The notes below the pieces were generated by a model, which saw nothing but the letters and a program-made list of their open reading frames with translations, did no database searches and was not told the origin of the DNA. Both the position numbers and the translations under genes were made by a program. From NCBI RefSeq assembly GCF_009930795.1, contig NZ_CP017146.1, positions 3,224,001 through 3,288,000 of the forward strand: a stretch of DNA of 64,000 nt, in the 5' to 3' direction. This stretch comes from Marisediminicola antarctica. GTDB lineage: Bacteria; Actinomycetota; Actinomycetes; Actinomycetales; Microbacteriaceae. Positions 35,421-44,565 of the stretch are shown piece by piece (within the stretch, counting starts at the first letter, position 1; every line of letters starts with the position of its first letter).

Positions 35421-35510
35421 GGGTGGTGACAGAGAGACACCACGGGTGGTGACAGGGAGTCACCACCCGTGGTGACAGAGAGACACCGGGGTGGTGCCAC
35501 AGAGTCACCC
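35421..35510. repeat. Four iteron-like repeats, possible origin or operator
   Basis: Repeats start at 35421, 35444, 35467 and 35488 (period 21-23 bp). The core reads GGTGACAGAGAGACACC with small changes. The second copy is a perfect inverted repeat, GTGGTGAC-AGGGA-GTCACCAC. They follow directly the HTH gene and precede the gene at 35566 by 55 bp. The spacing near two helical turns suits side-by-side protein binding on one DNA face. Confidence 0.8.
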
Positions 35511-35565
35511 AATCCCTTACTGAAACCACAACTTAACCCACATAGAAATCCCGAAAGGAAAACCA

Positions 35566-36108
35566 ATGACCACATCCACCTCCGACATTGACCGGATCGA
35601 CCAGCGCGCCGACGCTGCGCATCACGCCTACCAGCTCATCGCGGACACCATCCTGAACGACGGTGATTTGAACATCGAAGCCAAGCGCCGCCGGGTTGAG
35701 GAGGCGACCGCTGGTGCGCGCGCGCAGCTCGCCGCTTTGATGACTCAGCGCACCCTCGCGCGTGACGCGATCAAGGCGGCGCGGACGCGGGAGCTTTTCG
35801 GACACATCGTGGCTCCGAGTAGCTCCGAGGTACTGAATCGGCGCGACGCGGACGAGCGCGCGAACCGCCTCGATGGGCAGGCGAGCGCCTTGGAAGCACT
35901 GGAACGTGCCGAGCTGACCGGCGACAACATTCTCGCCCGCTCGATCACGCTCGCCGGGCTGGAGAAGGGATGGCCCGAGGTGGTGAATGCCTATCGCTCT
36001 ATCCACCCCGGAGCTGCCGACGCACTCGACCAGCTTGCCGATATTGAGCGGGAAGAGTCGACGGGCCTCTATGGCTGGCGGTACTCGCTGGTGGCACGCG
36101 GCCTCTAG
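35566..36108 (+). CDS. Unknown helical element protein
   Basis: The protein has 180 residues, strongly helical and charged (QRADAAHHAYQLIADTILNDGDL, EAKRRRVEEATAGARAQLAALM). The C-terminal half resembles a soluble helical bundle. No family is recognised. GAAAGGAAAA lies before the ATG. A 10-bp stem hairpin 13 bp after the stop ends the plus-strand transcript. It may be a structural or accessory protein of the element. Confidence 0.7.
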   Translation: MTTSTSDIDRIDQRADAAHHAYQLIADTILNDGDLNIEAKRRRVEEATAGARAQLAALMTQRTLARDAIKAARTRELFGHIVAPSSSEVLNRRDADERANRLDGQASALEALERAELTGDNILARSITLAGLEKGWPEVVNAYRSIHPGAADALDQLADIEREESTGLYGWRYSLVARGL

Positions 36109-36121
36109 CCGCTATGGCTCG

Positions 36122-36150
36122 GTGCCCCCGGTATTGTCAGCCGGGGGCAC
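36122..36150 (+). terminator. Terminator of element plus-strand operon
   Basis: gtgcccccgg (36122-36131) pairs with ccgggggcac (36141-36150) across a nine-base loop. It lies just after the 35566 gene and before the converging cargo gene. Confidence 0.75.
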
Positions 36151-36244
36151 CCCAGGCACCCCTCCCCCACCGCTAGCTGCCCGCTTCACGTATAGCGGCT
36201 TCCATCGCGTACGGGTTTTGGAGTCGACGTGAGGTCAGCGCTGG

Positions 36245-39200
36245 TCAGGGAGCCATCACGAACGCCCGATATGGCACCCGGTCGGCAGGCTCAAGTCCAG
36301 CAACTAAATCGAATACCCACATCGCAGCTTTCGTTGGGTTGGTACGCAATCGAATCATGGAATGTGCCTCTCGCACTGCCGCAACCAACGGCATCTCCTC
36401 GACGGCATTTCCAGACAACCCGTCGACAATGGCCGAATGCACCGACGGAAAAGTAGCCGCCGTGAGCCAAGTAGCGCCTGTGACGATTCGGCGACTGACG
36501 GCAAGTATGTTTTGGCCTAGCGCCGCTTCCGTAGGGGAAACTCGCGTTAGCCACCTGAACAATGCGGACAGCCACATCTCCAAGGTCGCGTGATCGAGAG
36601 CTATTCGACCCGCTGCGTCGAGCATGAAATCGATAACGTCGTTCGCCATCCTGCCGGACAAGTTTTCGATAACCGCGGCAACGTCGATGTACCGGTCGGG
36701 GTAAGCGGTAAGGGCGGCGGCATAAATAGCCTTGTCGAACGGAATCTCGACGTAGCGCTCAGCTATCAATGCAGAGGCGGCTAGGTCAGCATCCGTCTCC
36801 GATATCGTTCCGTCTTTCAGCAGGTGTGCTACCACCGCGAGGGTTGTGATCGTCCGACCACCCTTCTCAGCGATGACCCCGTTAAGTCGAATGTCGTCGG
36901 ACCATAAGATGCCGCCGGCCAGAGAAAGCTCACCAGCGGCTAGCCACGCCGTCACCTCACCGTCCACCTCGGACAACTCAATTTGAGGCGGTCCAGAGAA
37001 ATGATCACGGGTCAATGCTGACATGAATGCCACGAGCCGATCGGCTTCGACAATCGCCTGTGCTCGCGACTTCGCTCCAACGGAGCGTTGAGATACCGGC
37101 CCACGATATCCGGCGGATAGCCCGCCAGGGAGCCCCAGCGCCGACAGGCTGCGCTTCGCGTCTCCGGCATCTCGAACCTGCGCGGTAGCAACGATGAGCT
37201 GAGAGAACCGCGAGAGAGCGAGAGCACGCACAGCGGGCGGTAGTACGCCCAAGCTGTAGGCCGCGGTTGTGTCGACAATTACTCTGGACGCGAACGCCGA
37301 TTCCACGTGAACGAGATCAGCATCGATGTTCCCGCCCGCGAAACGCACACCAGAGGCATGACCGATGATCACTTCAGCGTAGGTGTGCCGGTGGGCGATT
37401 ATATAAGCACCAATAGGGAACTGACCTGACCAAATACTCGCGTCGAATTCCTTAGTGTCCACGGCCGGACCAAAGCTCTCGCTTGCTCTCGACAATGAAC
37501 CAATAATGTCATCCATATCTACAGACACCTGAATGATCGATCCCTGAGGAAAGTCCCGAAAATACGCGTGAATGACCTCGGCCGCAGCCTCCTGATCAGG
37601 ATCAGATGCAGCTACGGGGAAAGAGACGGCCGCGGTATCAGCGTTTTCCGAGTCCGCTCCACTGACACCGATGGCCGGATCTTTTGGCGTCCGGTCAGAG
37701 CCCAGGAGCAGATATCCCACGAGCGCAACGCGGATCGGTTCGTCCGCCTCCCATGCGATCGAGACCTCGCGAATCTCCTCGGGCGAGGCGACAGCAGACT
37801 TGAACTCCTGCAACAACTTGATCCACGAAACAACATCCGAGCGCGTTTTGGGCAATCGGCTTCCAGGCAATGTAGACCAGGCAGATAGAGCTTCTGCGGA
37901 GTTGCCGATGTTCAGTTGACAGGCAATGAGCGCCCACACCGACGCCGGATCGTCAGGACGGATGCGAAGCAAGTTCTGTGCCGATTTTGTCGCGCCATCC
38001 CAATCGCCAAGATTGGACTGACTCTCTGCCAACAAGACGAAGGCTTTCCATTCGCCACCCCACGCTTTTGGCGCGCTAGATAAGGCGGCCCGGACGTACT
38101 CCACAGTCTTCGAGAAGTTCTGACGACGTTCCTCGAGCTTGGCTGCGCTGAGCCACAAGTCAGCGTCATCCGTGCGCTTCGCAACACTGACAAGGGTCGA
38201 AATCTGCGCCCCTACGTCCCCTTGCCGCTGGTACCACCGGCTCAGCATCGACCCCCATTTCGGTTCGGCGTGAGCGCGTGCTTTTAGGTCTGCTATTGCA
38301 ATCTCGTCGTTAGCAAAGACAGCGGCCATGAAGGTCAAATCGTCGGAAAACTCCGTATTTCCCAAGTCACGCTGAATTTCCACGAAGTCGTGCTTGTGGC
38401 CGTGCATGGCGAGACGCGCCGTGATGCGGCCTTTCACCTCCCAGTCGTCATTTGTGTCGACGGCCCTCACCAACTCCGAAAGCGCGGCGGCCTCATCCCC
38501 GCGTCCGAATGCAAGTTGTGCACGAAGCTGATGCCGTTCGGACTCAGTAAGGTCATCGGCTAATAGGAGTTCTTCGGCCATCGAGTTCGAACCGTTCTTA
38601 GCCAAGAAAATCGCCGCGTTGATTCTCACTGCGGGCGAGCGAGATTCCTCAGGAGTTGCGTCGCCGTCTGGAGATGCAAGTGAAAGTCGAATCGCCAGTT
38701 GCGAGTCGTCGAGAGCCTCGGCGATGGTCGCCGCCACCGCCACTGCCGCGCTTGAGTCGTACCGCCAGGATCGTAGATCGTCGCGCGACTCTAGGGCCAA
38801 AGTTAGGGCATCCGACAAATCGTCGGTGCGCATATTGGACCGCCCCGAAAGTTGACGCGCGGTTAATGCTCTTGCCGCGATGATCCCGCCAGATGCGGAC
38901 CGGAATTCGACGTGCGCCTCACGACCAAACTTAATCGCGTTATCCCAGTCTTGATTGCTGAAGGAATGCGATGCGAGTTGCACTAGTCGAAATGCACGCT
39001 CACCCGGATCATCAGGCGTCCAAGACTCAAGTACGGCGAACGCTGCCGACGCGCCCACTTTCAGGTGAGCGACTTGAGCCGCCGCAAGAGGATGCTCCAC
39101 TACGTCGTCCAGATACGCGACAATTTCATCCGCGTCGTCAGCCCCACGCATCGCAAGCAGTCGGACTTTCCAATAGCCACGCGGAGAGATTCCGCGCTCA

Positions 39201-39853
39201 AGTGCGCGATCTATGAAATGGATCGCGGCGTCTGTGACACCGAGATCATTCGCAAGCTCGCCCAGAAACACATCTACCTCGGCGGTGGCCTCGGCCATTA
39301 CTTGAGGCTCTTGCGCGATCCAATCTCGCAGCAGCGCCTTTCTGTCGGGCGCGTTAACGATCATTCCGAGCAGCCGTGCCGTTCGAGGCCAGGAAAGCCG
39401 CGCTCGCGATGCGTGGGGCTGACGAAGCGGATGCAATCCATCTAGGCGACCGCTCCAAAGCAGACCGTCGCGTTCGTCAGCAGTCATACCAGTGGCCATG
39501 CCCGCAATAGCTGCGTGTATTTGGGTACTTCCGATGAGAGCCGCGTTTTGCGGAGAACCGGTGAGGGCCGATCTCGTTTGCAGAATCCCAAGCACACGCT
39601 GTGCGAGTACCGGATCACTCAGGCTCAAACCTGTCGCGATATCAACCAAGAGGCTTTCGCGCTGCGCAGCATCACGAATGCGAGCCTGCATGTCTGGACG
39701 CTGAAGAAAACGCCGAACGGCCTTCCGGCGGACGTGGATTCCTTCACGCCGAGCGTCACGCTCCACTCCGATGCTTCGGCGCACATCGAGAGTCAGTAAG
39801 TCCCACACTTTCACTGCGAGCCACTTGACTGGACCGGCGGCTAGATTTGACAT
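36245..39853 (-). CDS. Large helical-repeat protein with PIN-like nuclease domain (cargo gene)
   Basis: The protein has 1202 residues from ATG 39853; the frame is open further but would run into the tRNA. About 90-830 is tandem helical (TPR-like) repeats: for example NQDWDNAIKFGREAHVEF, GDEAAALSELVRAVD, GDWDGATKSAQNLLRIRPDDPASVWALIACQLN. About 850-1020 looks like a PIN domain. RVIVDTTAAYSLGVLPPAVRALALSRFSQLIVA has the first Asp. LSLAGGILWSDDIRLNGVIAE has the Asp pair, followed by TLAVVAHLLKDGTISETDADLAASAL, the usual PIN ending. About 1020-1202 is helical. Lower G+C than the flanks. Predicted RNase effector; no known name. Confidence 0.72.
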   Translation of the reverse strand: MSNLAAGPVKWLAVKVWDLLTLDVRRSIGVERDARREGIHVRRKAVRRFLQRPDMQARIRDAAQRESLLVDIATGLSLSDPVLAQRVLGILQTRSALTGSPQNAALIGSTQIHAAIAGMATGMTADERDGLLWSGRLDGLHPLRQPHASRARLSWPRTARLLGMIVNAPDRKALLRDWIAQEPQVMAEATAEVDVFLGELANDLGVTDAAIHFIDRALERGISPRGYWKVRLLAMRGADDADEIVAYLDDVVEHPLAAAQVAHLKVGASAAFAVLESWTPDDPGERAFRLVQLASHSFSNQDWDNAIKFGREAHVEFRSASGGIIAARALTARQLSGRSNMRTDDLSDALTLALESRDDLRSWRYDSSAAVAVAATIAEALDDSQLAIRLSLASPDGDATPEESRSPAVRINAAIFLAKNGSNSMAEELLLADDLTESERHQLRAQLAFGRGDEAAALSELVRAVDTNDDWEVKGRITARLAMHGHKHDFVEIQRDLGNTEFSDDLTFMAAVFANDEIAIADLKARAHAEPKWGSMLSRWYQRQGDVGAQISTLVSVAKRTDDADLWLSAAKLEERRQNFSKTVEYVRAALSSAPKAWGGEWKAFVLLAESQSNLGDWDGATKSAQNLLRIRPDDPASVWALIACQLNIGNSAEALSAWSTLPGSRLPKTRSDVVSWIKLLQEFKSAVASPEEIREVSIAWEADEPIRVALVGYLLLGSDRTPKDPAIGVSGADSENADTAAVSFPVAASDPDQEAAAEVIHAYFRDFPQGSIIQVSVDMDDIIGSLSRASESFGPAVDTKEFDASIWSGQFPIGAYIIAHRHTYAEVIIGHASGVRFAGGNIDADLVHVESAFASRVIVDTTAAYSLGVLPPAVRALALSRFSQLIVATAQVRDAGDAKRSLSALGLPGGLSAGYRGPVSQRSVGAKSRAQAIVEADRLVAFMSALTRDHFSGPPQIELSEVDGEVTAWLAAGELSLAGGILWSDDIRLNGVIAEKGGRTITTLAVVAHLLKDGTISETDADLAASALIAERYVEIPFDKAIYAAALTAYPDRYIDVAAVIENLSGRMANDVIDFMLDAAGRIALDHATLEMWLSALFRWLTRVSPTEAALGQNILAVSRRIVTGATWLTAATFPSVHSAIVDGLSGNAVEEMPLVAAVREAHSMIRLRTNPTKAAMWVFDLVAGLEPADRVPYRAFVMAP

Positions 39854-40033
39854 GACTTCACTATGCCGTGTCGACGGCGTTCCTGCGTTGCACGCGTCGA
39901 TGTGAGTGACGATCAGGCGCTTTGGCCCGAAGACCAGCGTGGCCGACACACGACGACAAAATGCGCGGCGTTCTGCCGATGCGGCGAGGTCGTAGATTGC
40001 CCCCAGAATGCCCGAGTTCTTGGCAGAGGAAAC

Positions 40034-40063
40034 GCCCTGATCAGTTATCCAGCTGATCAGGGC
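40034..40063 (-). terminator. Element-borne terminator serving tRNA-Lys
   Basis: On the minus strand an 11-bp stem (GCCCTGATCAG with CTGATCAGGGC, eight-base loop) is followed by GTTT. It lies eight bases past the tRNA-Lys 3' end, inside the element. Confidence 0.75.
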
Positions 40064-40067
40064 TTTA

Positions 40068-40144
<77 letters not shown>

Positions 40145-40225
40145 GCGTGGCCAGCGTGAATTCTGCAGCCGAGGATCAAGGTTAGCATGAGTCTCAACCG
40201 CCCCAAGACTCGCGTTGGAGACACC

Positions 40226-40705
40226 ATGACCGACACCTCTGCACGCCTTCCCGCAGGCACCGCCGCCCCGGCATTCACGCTCGACGATTCCGACGGCAAC
40301 GCGGTGGCACTCGCCGATCACGCCGGACAGAAGGTCATCATCTACTTCTACCCGGCCGCATCCACCCCCGGCTGCACGACCGAGGCGTGCGACTTCCGCG
40401 ACAACCTCAACTCACTGAAGTCGGCCGGCTACCAGGTGCTCGGGGTGTCGAAGGACACCCCGGAGGCATTGCAGAAGTTCCGCACGGAGCAGAACCTCAA
40501 CTTTCCGTTGCTGAGCGACCCCGGCCTCGAGGTGCACCGGGCCTACGGCGCCTACGGCGAAAAGTCGCTCTACGGCAAGACGGTCACCGGGGTGCTCCGC
40601 TCGACTTTCGTGATCGACGAGCAGGGCACCATCGAGCTGCCGCTGTACAACGTGAAGGCAACCGGCCACGTCGCCTCGCTGCGCAAGAAGCTCGGCCTGC
40701 TCTAG
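40226..40705 (+). CDS. bcp: Thioredoxin-dependent thiol peroxidase (Bcp/PrxQ peroxiredoxin)
   Basis: Reduces hydrogen peroxide and organic hydroperoxides in the cytoplasm. The protein has 159 residues. The thioredoxin-like fold holds YFYPAASTPGCTTEACDFRDN, with the peroxidatic Cys and the resolving Cys five residues later (Bcp type). The start is ATG 40226 with TTGGAG upstream. It lies between the tRNA-Lys and a convergent membrane protein. Confidence 0.95.
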   Translation: MTDTSARLPAGTAAPAFTLDDSDGNAVALADHAGQKVIIYFYPAASTPGCTTEACDFRDNLNSLKSAGYQVLGVSKDTPEALQKFRTEQNLNFPLLSDPGLEVHRAYGAYGEKSLYGKTVTGVLRSTFVIDEQGTIELPLYNVKATGHVASLRKKLGLL

Positions 40706-40832
40706 TCGAGACCGAGCCGCGCGGCGCCGTGACCCTTCGGCAGGAGAAACGGCGACTCGCCGACTCGCGCGGCCCCGAAACGCGGCGAGTCCGCGGAGAG
40801 TCCTGCGTTACGTGTGATGGGCAGGGCCTGCC

Positions 40833-41261
40833 CTAGTCTCCGCGCCTCGCCGTCGCCGAAATCACCGGTCGGCTGAACAGGAGGGCGAGCACCGCCACCG
40901 CGGGAACCAGCAGCAGCCAGCCGATGTCAGTGCGCGCGAACAGGCCCTGGAAACTTCCGATCGCCACGGCAATCTGCAGCACCTGCATGGTGACGATGGC
41001 ACCGCGCACCCAGGCGAAACCACGCAGTGTGTTGATCGCGATGATCGAGAGCCACAGCGTCGCGATCGCGGCGAGAACGGTGATGCCGATTGCCGCGGCA
41101 TAGGAGTCGGGAACCTCGGTGAAGATCTCGTACAGCAGGAACGCCGTGAGAGACGCGAGCCCGATCGCCTCGGCCAGAAGGAGGCCGACGAGCACCTTGA
41201 GCGGGGCCGATCGCAGAGGATCGCGCCCCGTGTCGCGGGCGTCTGGGGAGGGTCCGCTCAC
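40833..41261 (-). CDS. Conserved four-helix membrane protein
   Basis: The protein has 142 residues. A polar N-terminus (about 20) is followed by four helices (about 23-45, 55-77, 86-104, 112-130). It resembles common actinobacterial integral membrane proteins of unknown function. GTG 41261 has GGAAG six bases upstream, while the frame opens four codons earlier at TTG 41273. It is divergent from whiB1. Confidence 0.75.
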   Translation of the reverse strand: MSGPSPDARDTGRDPLRSAPLKVLVGLLLAEAIGLASLTAFLLYEIFTEVPDSYAAAIGITVLAAIATLWLSIIAINTLRGFAWVRGAIVTMQVLQIAVAIGSFQGLFARTDIGWLLLVPAVAVLALLFSRPVISATARRGD

Positions 41262-41448
41262 AGTGTCTTCCAATACAAAACTATTGATTTGCGATTGTCA
41301 GTATGAGAGTCTATGTGAGGTTGATTTTGAAGCTTACAAGGTCGTGAGCCCAACCTCCTCGATGTTTCCCCGCCGTTCATCGGCTGTACATCGTCGAAAT
41401 CTCTTGGTCTCTCGACCACACGTAGCAACGAATCAAAAGGAGCACCCC

Positions 41449-41697
41449 ATGGATTGGCGCGATAACGCAGCCTGCCTCACCGCAGACCCCGAGCTCTTCT
41501 TCCCGGTCGGAAACACCGGTCCGGCGGTCGACCAGATCGAGAAGGCGAAGACGGTCTGCGGCCGTTGCAGCGTCTCCGAACAGTGCCTTCAGTACGCGCT
41601 CGAGACGAGTCAGGATTCTGGCGTCTGGGGCGGCCTCAGCGAAGACGAGCGCCGCGCCCTCAAGCGTCGTGCCGCGCGCGCGCGCCGCGCCTCCTAG
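41449..41697 (+). CDS. whiB1: WhiB-family iron-sulfur transcriptional regulator, WhiB1 type
   Basis: The protein has 82 residues. The four cluster cysteines are at positions 9, 37, 40 and 46. GVWGGLSEDERRAL is the family turn motif, followed by a basic tail. MDWR...DPELFFPVGN...GPA matches WhiB1 of mycobacteria and WblE-type proteins better than other WhiB classes. WhiB1 is an essential NO-sensing regulator that binds sigma-A (established for Mycobacterium). The start is ATG 41449 with AAAGGAG. The 175-bp A+T-rich region upstream should hold its promoter. A hairpin follows. Confidence 0.93.
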   Translation: MDWRDNAACLTADPELFFPVGNTGPAVDQIEKAKTVCGRCSVSEQCLQYALETSQDSGVWGGLSEDERRALKRRAARARRAS

Positions 41698-41743
41698 CTC
41701 GCACCTCGAACTCCTCGTCGGCCAGTAGTCGACGTTCCGATCC

Positions 41744-41777
41744 GGCATCTGACCCCGCTCTGCGGGAATCAGGTGCC
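41744..41777. terminator. Terminator between converging whiB1 and pdtaS
   Basis: The GGCA-t-CTGA / TCAG-g-TGCC stem with an inner CCCGC/GCGGG stem and a TCT loop lies between the two stop codons. It may serve both strands. Confidence 0.65.
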
Positions 41778-41797
41778 GTTTCTGCGTTCAGGCCTAC

Positions 41798-43291
41798 CTA
41801 GCGAACGTTGATCCAGGCGAGCGGGATATCGATTGTCACTTCGGTGCCGCTGCCCACCATCGTGTGCCAGTCGATTGTGCCGCCCAGTTCGCCCTGGATG
41901 AGCGTACGTACGATCTGGGTGCCGAGCCCCGAGCCGACCTTGCCCTCGGGAAGGCCACTGCCCGTATCGCGCACCTTCACGCAGAGCCGCTCGTCATCCC
42001 GCTCGGCGATGATCTCGACCTCGCCCTCTCGCCCGGCGAGTCCGTGCTCGACGGCATTGGTGACCAGCTCCGTCAGCGCCAGCGCGAGCGGGGTGGCGTA
42101 CTCGCTCGGCAGGTTGCCGAAGCTGCCCGTCGACTTCGGGTGCACCTTCGTGTTGTGGGTCGAAGCGACCTCGGCGATGAGCAGAAGCACGCGGTCGAAC
42201 ACGGCGTCGAAATCGACGTTCTGGTTCAGCCCCTCGCTGAGGGTGTCGTGCACAACGGCGATCGCCGCGACCCGACGCATCGCCTGGTTGAGCGACTCCC
42301 GCGCCTCTTCCGACCTCGTGCGGCGGGCCTGGATGCGCAGCAGCGATGCCACCGTCTGCAGGTTGTTCTTGACCCGGTGGTGGATCTCCCTGATCGTCGC
42401 GTCCTTCGTGATGAGCTCGCGTTCCTGGTGCCGCAGTTCGCTGACATCCCGGCACAGCACGATCGCCCCGACCCGCTCACCGCGGTCGCGGATGGGGATC
42501 GCGCGCAACGAGACCGTCACACCGCGCGCCTCGATGTCGGTGCGCCATGGGGCACGGCCCGTCACGACGAGCGGCAGCGACTCGTCGATGATGACCTGGC
42601 CCTTGAGTAGTCCGGTCGTGACCTCGGCGAGGGACTCCCCCTCGAGTTCGCCAGCGAAGCCCATGCGGTTGAAGGCCGAGAGCCCGTTGGGGCTCGCGAA
42701 GGTCACCGAGCCGTCGACGTTGAGCCGGATGAGCCCGTCGGATGCGCGGGGGGCACCCCGGCGCGGTCCCGTCGGCGCCCCGAGGTCGGGGAAGTCCCCG
42801 GCGGCGATCATCGCGAACAGGTCGTTGGCGCACTCGTTGAAGGTCAGTTCCTGCCTGCTTGGCGTCCGCGCCTCGCTGAGATTTGTGTGCCGGGTGATGA
42901 TGGCGATCGGATGCGTCGTCGTCTCGGGCCCGTTGACGGCGAGGCGCCTCAACACGGGCACCGCGCGCACCCTGGTCGGGGTTTCCTCGTACCAGTCCGG
43001 AGCGGCGGAGTCGATGATCTGGCTCGACTTGAAGGCGTCGGTGACCTGTTTGCGCCACTCGGGCTTGATGTTCTGCCCGACGAAGTCGCGATAGAAAAGC
43101 GTCGCCGAACTCGACGGCCGGGCGTGGGCGACCGCGACGAAGGAGTCGCCGGTGGTCGGCACCCACAGCACGATGTCCGCAAAGGCGAGGTCGGCGAGGA
43201 GCTGCCAGTCCCCGACGAGGAGGTGCAGCCATTCGACGTCGGCCTCGCTGGACCGGCCTTGCGCGAGCACGAGATCACTGAGGGTCGACAC
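41798..43291 (-). CDS. pdtaS: Sensor histidine kinase, PdtaS type
   Basis: The protein has 497 residues, soluble. A GAF-like N-terminal region (about 1-170) is followed by a PAS domain (about 185-295). The HisKA_2 motif REIHHRVKNNLQTVASLLRIQARR has the phosphorylated His near residue 307. The HATPase domain carries LTELVTNAVEHG and DTGSGLPEG. In mycobacteria PdtaS phosphorylates the RNA-binding antiterminator PdtaR (established). No partner gene is adjacent here. It starts with GTG. Confidence 0.9.
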   Translation of the reverse strand: MSTLSDLVLAQGRSSEADVEWLHLLVGDWQLLADLAFADIVLWVPTTGDSFVAVAHARPSSSATLFYRDFVGQNIKPEWRKQVTDAFKSSQIIDSAAPDWYEETPTRVRAVPVLRRLAVNGPETTTHPIAIITRHTNLSEARTPSRQELTFNECANDLFAMIAAGDFPDLGAPTGPRRGAPRASDGLIRLNVDGSVTFASPNGLSAFNRMGFAGELEGESLAEVTTGLLKGQVIIDESLPLVVTGRAPWRTDIEARGVTVSLRAIPIRDRGERVGAIVLCRDVSELRHQERELITKDATIREIHHRVKNNLQTVASLLRIQARRTRSEEARESLNQAMRRVAAIAVVHDTLSEGLNQNVDFDAVFDRVLLLIAEVASTHNTKVHPKSTGSFGNLPSEYATPLALALTELVTNAVEHGLAGREGEVEIIAERDDERLCVKVRDTGSGLPEGKVGSGLGTQIVRTLIQGELGGTIDWHTMVGSGTEVTIDIPLAWINVR

Positions 43292-43341
43292 GCACTACAG
43301 CGTAACCGGCACCACCGGCCCACCCGTGCGCGTCGTCGGCA

Positions 43342-43959
43342 TCACGCGTCGGGCCAGGGAGCGCTGTAGGCCTCCGCCGCCGCGGTCGTCAACTCGAGCA
43401 GGTCGCCGAGGAGCTCCTTCATCGACGCGGCGCGCAGCAGCCGCACCTGGTCGAGCGGCCCGATCGGAGAGATCGCGGCGAGCTGCCACGCCGCGGCCAC
43501 CGGCTCCTCCGCCAGCTCCACATCCGAAGCCCACGGCATGTCCGAGAACTCGCTCGCGAGGGCGAGAGTGCGGCGCACGGCGGACTCCGCCTGAGCGCGC
43601 AGCGGCCGGAGTGACTCATCCCAGGTCAGGTCGGGGAGATCCCGAATCACAGCCGTCGGGTAAGGAGCCTCATCGAGCCACTCGACGACCTCGAATCGGC
43701 GCTCCCCCTGCGCCACGAGCGCGACGACACCCTCCTGCTCTCCCAACTGCGCGATCCGGGCGAGGGTGCCGAACGCGAATCGCTGCTCTCCCCCGCCGAC
43801 CTCCTGCCCACGCTCGATTAGCACGACTCCGAACTGTGTCGACTCCTCCTCGAGCATCCGCGCGAGCATCACGAGGTACCGCTCCTCGAACACCCGCAGC
43901 AGCAGCGGCATGTGCGGGAAGAGCACTGAGCCGAGAGGGAACATCGAAACCTGGGTCAT
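43342..43959 (-). CDS. LON-type substrate-binding domain protein
   Basis: The protein has 205 residues. It opens with MFPLGSVLFPHMPLLLRVFEERY, the hallmark of the LON N-terminal domain, and lacks ATPase and protease parts. Its role is unclear; stand-alone forms are common in actinobacteria. The start is ATG 43959, close to a run of G that may act as a ribosome site; the open frame upstream is not LON-like. Confidence 0.85.
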   Translation of the reverse strand: MTQVSMFPLGSVLFPHMPLLLRVFEERYLVMLARMLEEESTQFGVVLIERGQEVGGGEQRFAFGTLARIAQLGEQEGVVALVAQGERRFEVVEWLDEAPYPTAVIRDLPDLTWDESLRPLRAQAESAVRRTLALASEFSDMPWASDVELAEEPVAAAWQLAAISPIGPLDQVRLLRAASMKELLGDLLELTTAAAEAYSAPWPDA

Positions 43960-44070
43960 CCCCCAAGCGAACCACGTTCTACGCCCCGGCGAAAGCCACT
44001 GAGGCGGCACCGCGCACAGGCGTGACTTTGGTCCTTGTCGCGCAGCACGCCACAGGGCCAAGCTGAGCGA

Positions 44071-44565
44071 ATGGACAACGAATCCGGCTCAGGTGCCGCA
44101 CCCCACGCCGATGACCCGGCAGGCCCAAGACGGGACCGCGCCCTCTGGGCAATTGTTTCGGTCATCGCCGCGCTCGTGATCGTCGCGCTCGTCGTCGTAC
44201 TGACCCGAGGCGCGCCGGAACTGCTCGACGCGGATACCCCGGAGGGAGTCGTGCAGCGCTACTCAGCCGCCGTGATCGCGGGCGATGAGCGCGGCGCCAC
44301 GGAGTACCTCTCACCTGACGTCGCCGACGACTGCGACCCGTTCGGCTCGGCGACCACCGAGAACCTCAGGGTCGCTCTCGTGTCGACCACCCAGCGCGAC
44401 GACACCGCGGACGTGCGCGTCTCGATCACGACAATCTACGAGAACGGCCCCTTCGGCATCGACGAGCAGGAGTTCCAGGACGACTTCGACCTCGTGAGCA
44501 TCGACGGCACGTGGCTCATCGAAGGCGCGCCGTGGCCGCTCACCATCTGCCGGATGCTCCCGTGA
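44071..44565 (+). CDS. Single-span membrane protein with secreted NTF2-like domain
   Basis: The protein has 164 residues. A cytoplasmic acidic N-terminus (about 24) precedes one helix (about 26-48). An outside domain (about 55-164, TPEGVVQRYSAAVIAGDERGATEYLSPD) has the shape of small NTF2/lumazine-binding-like accessory domains. Two Cys (DDCDPF and TICRML) could form a disulfide. It overlaps the following membrane gene by four bases. Confidence 0.7.
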   Translation: MDNESGSGAAPHADDPAGPRRDRALWAIVSVIAALVIVALVVVLTRGAPELLDADTPEGVVQRYSAAVIAGDERGATEYLSPDVADDCDPFGSATTENLRVALVSTTQRDDTADVRVSITTIYENGPFGIDEQEFQDDFDLVSIDGTWLIEGAPWPLTICRMLP

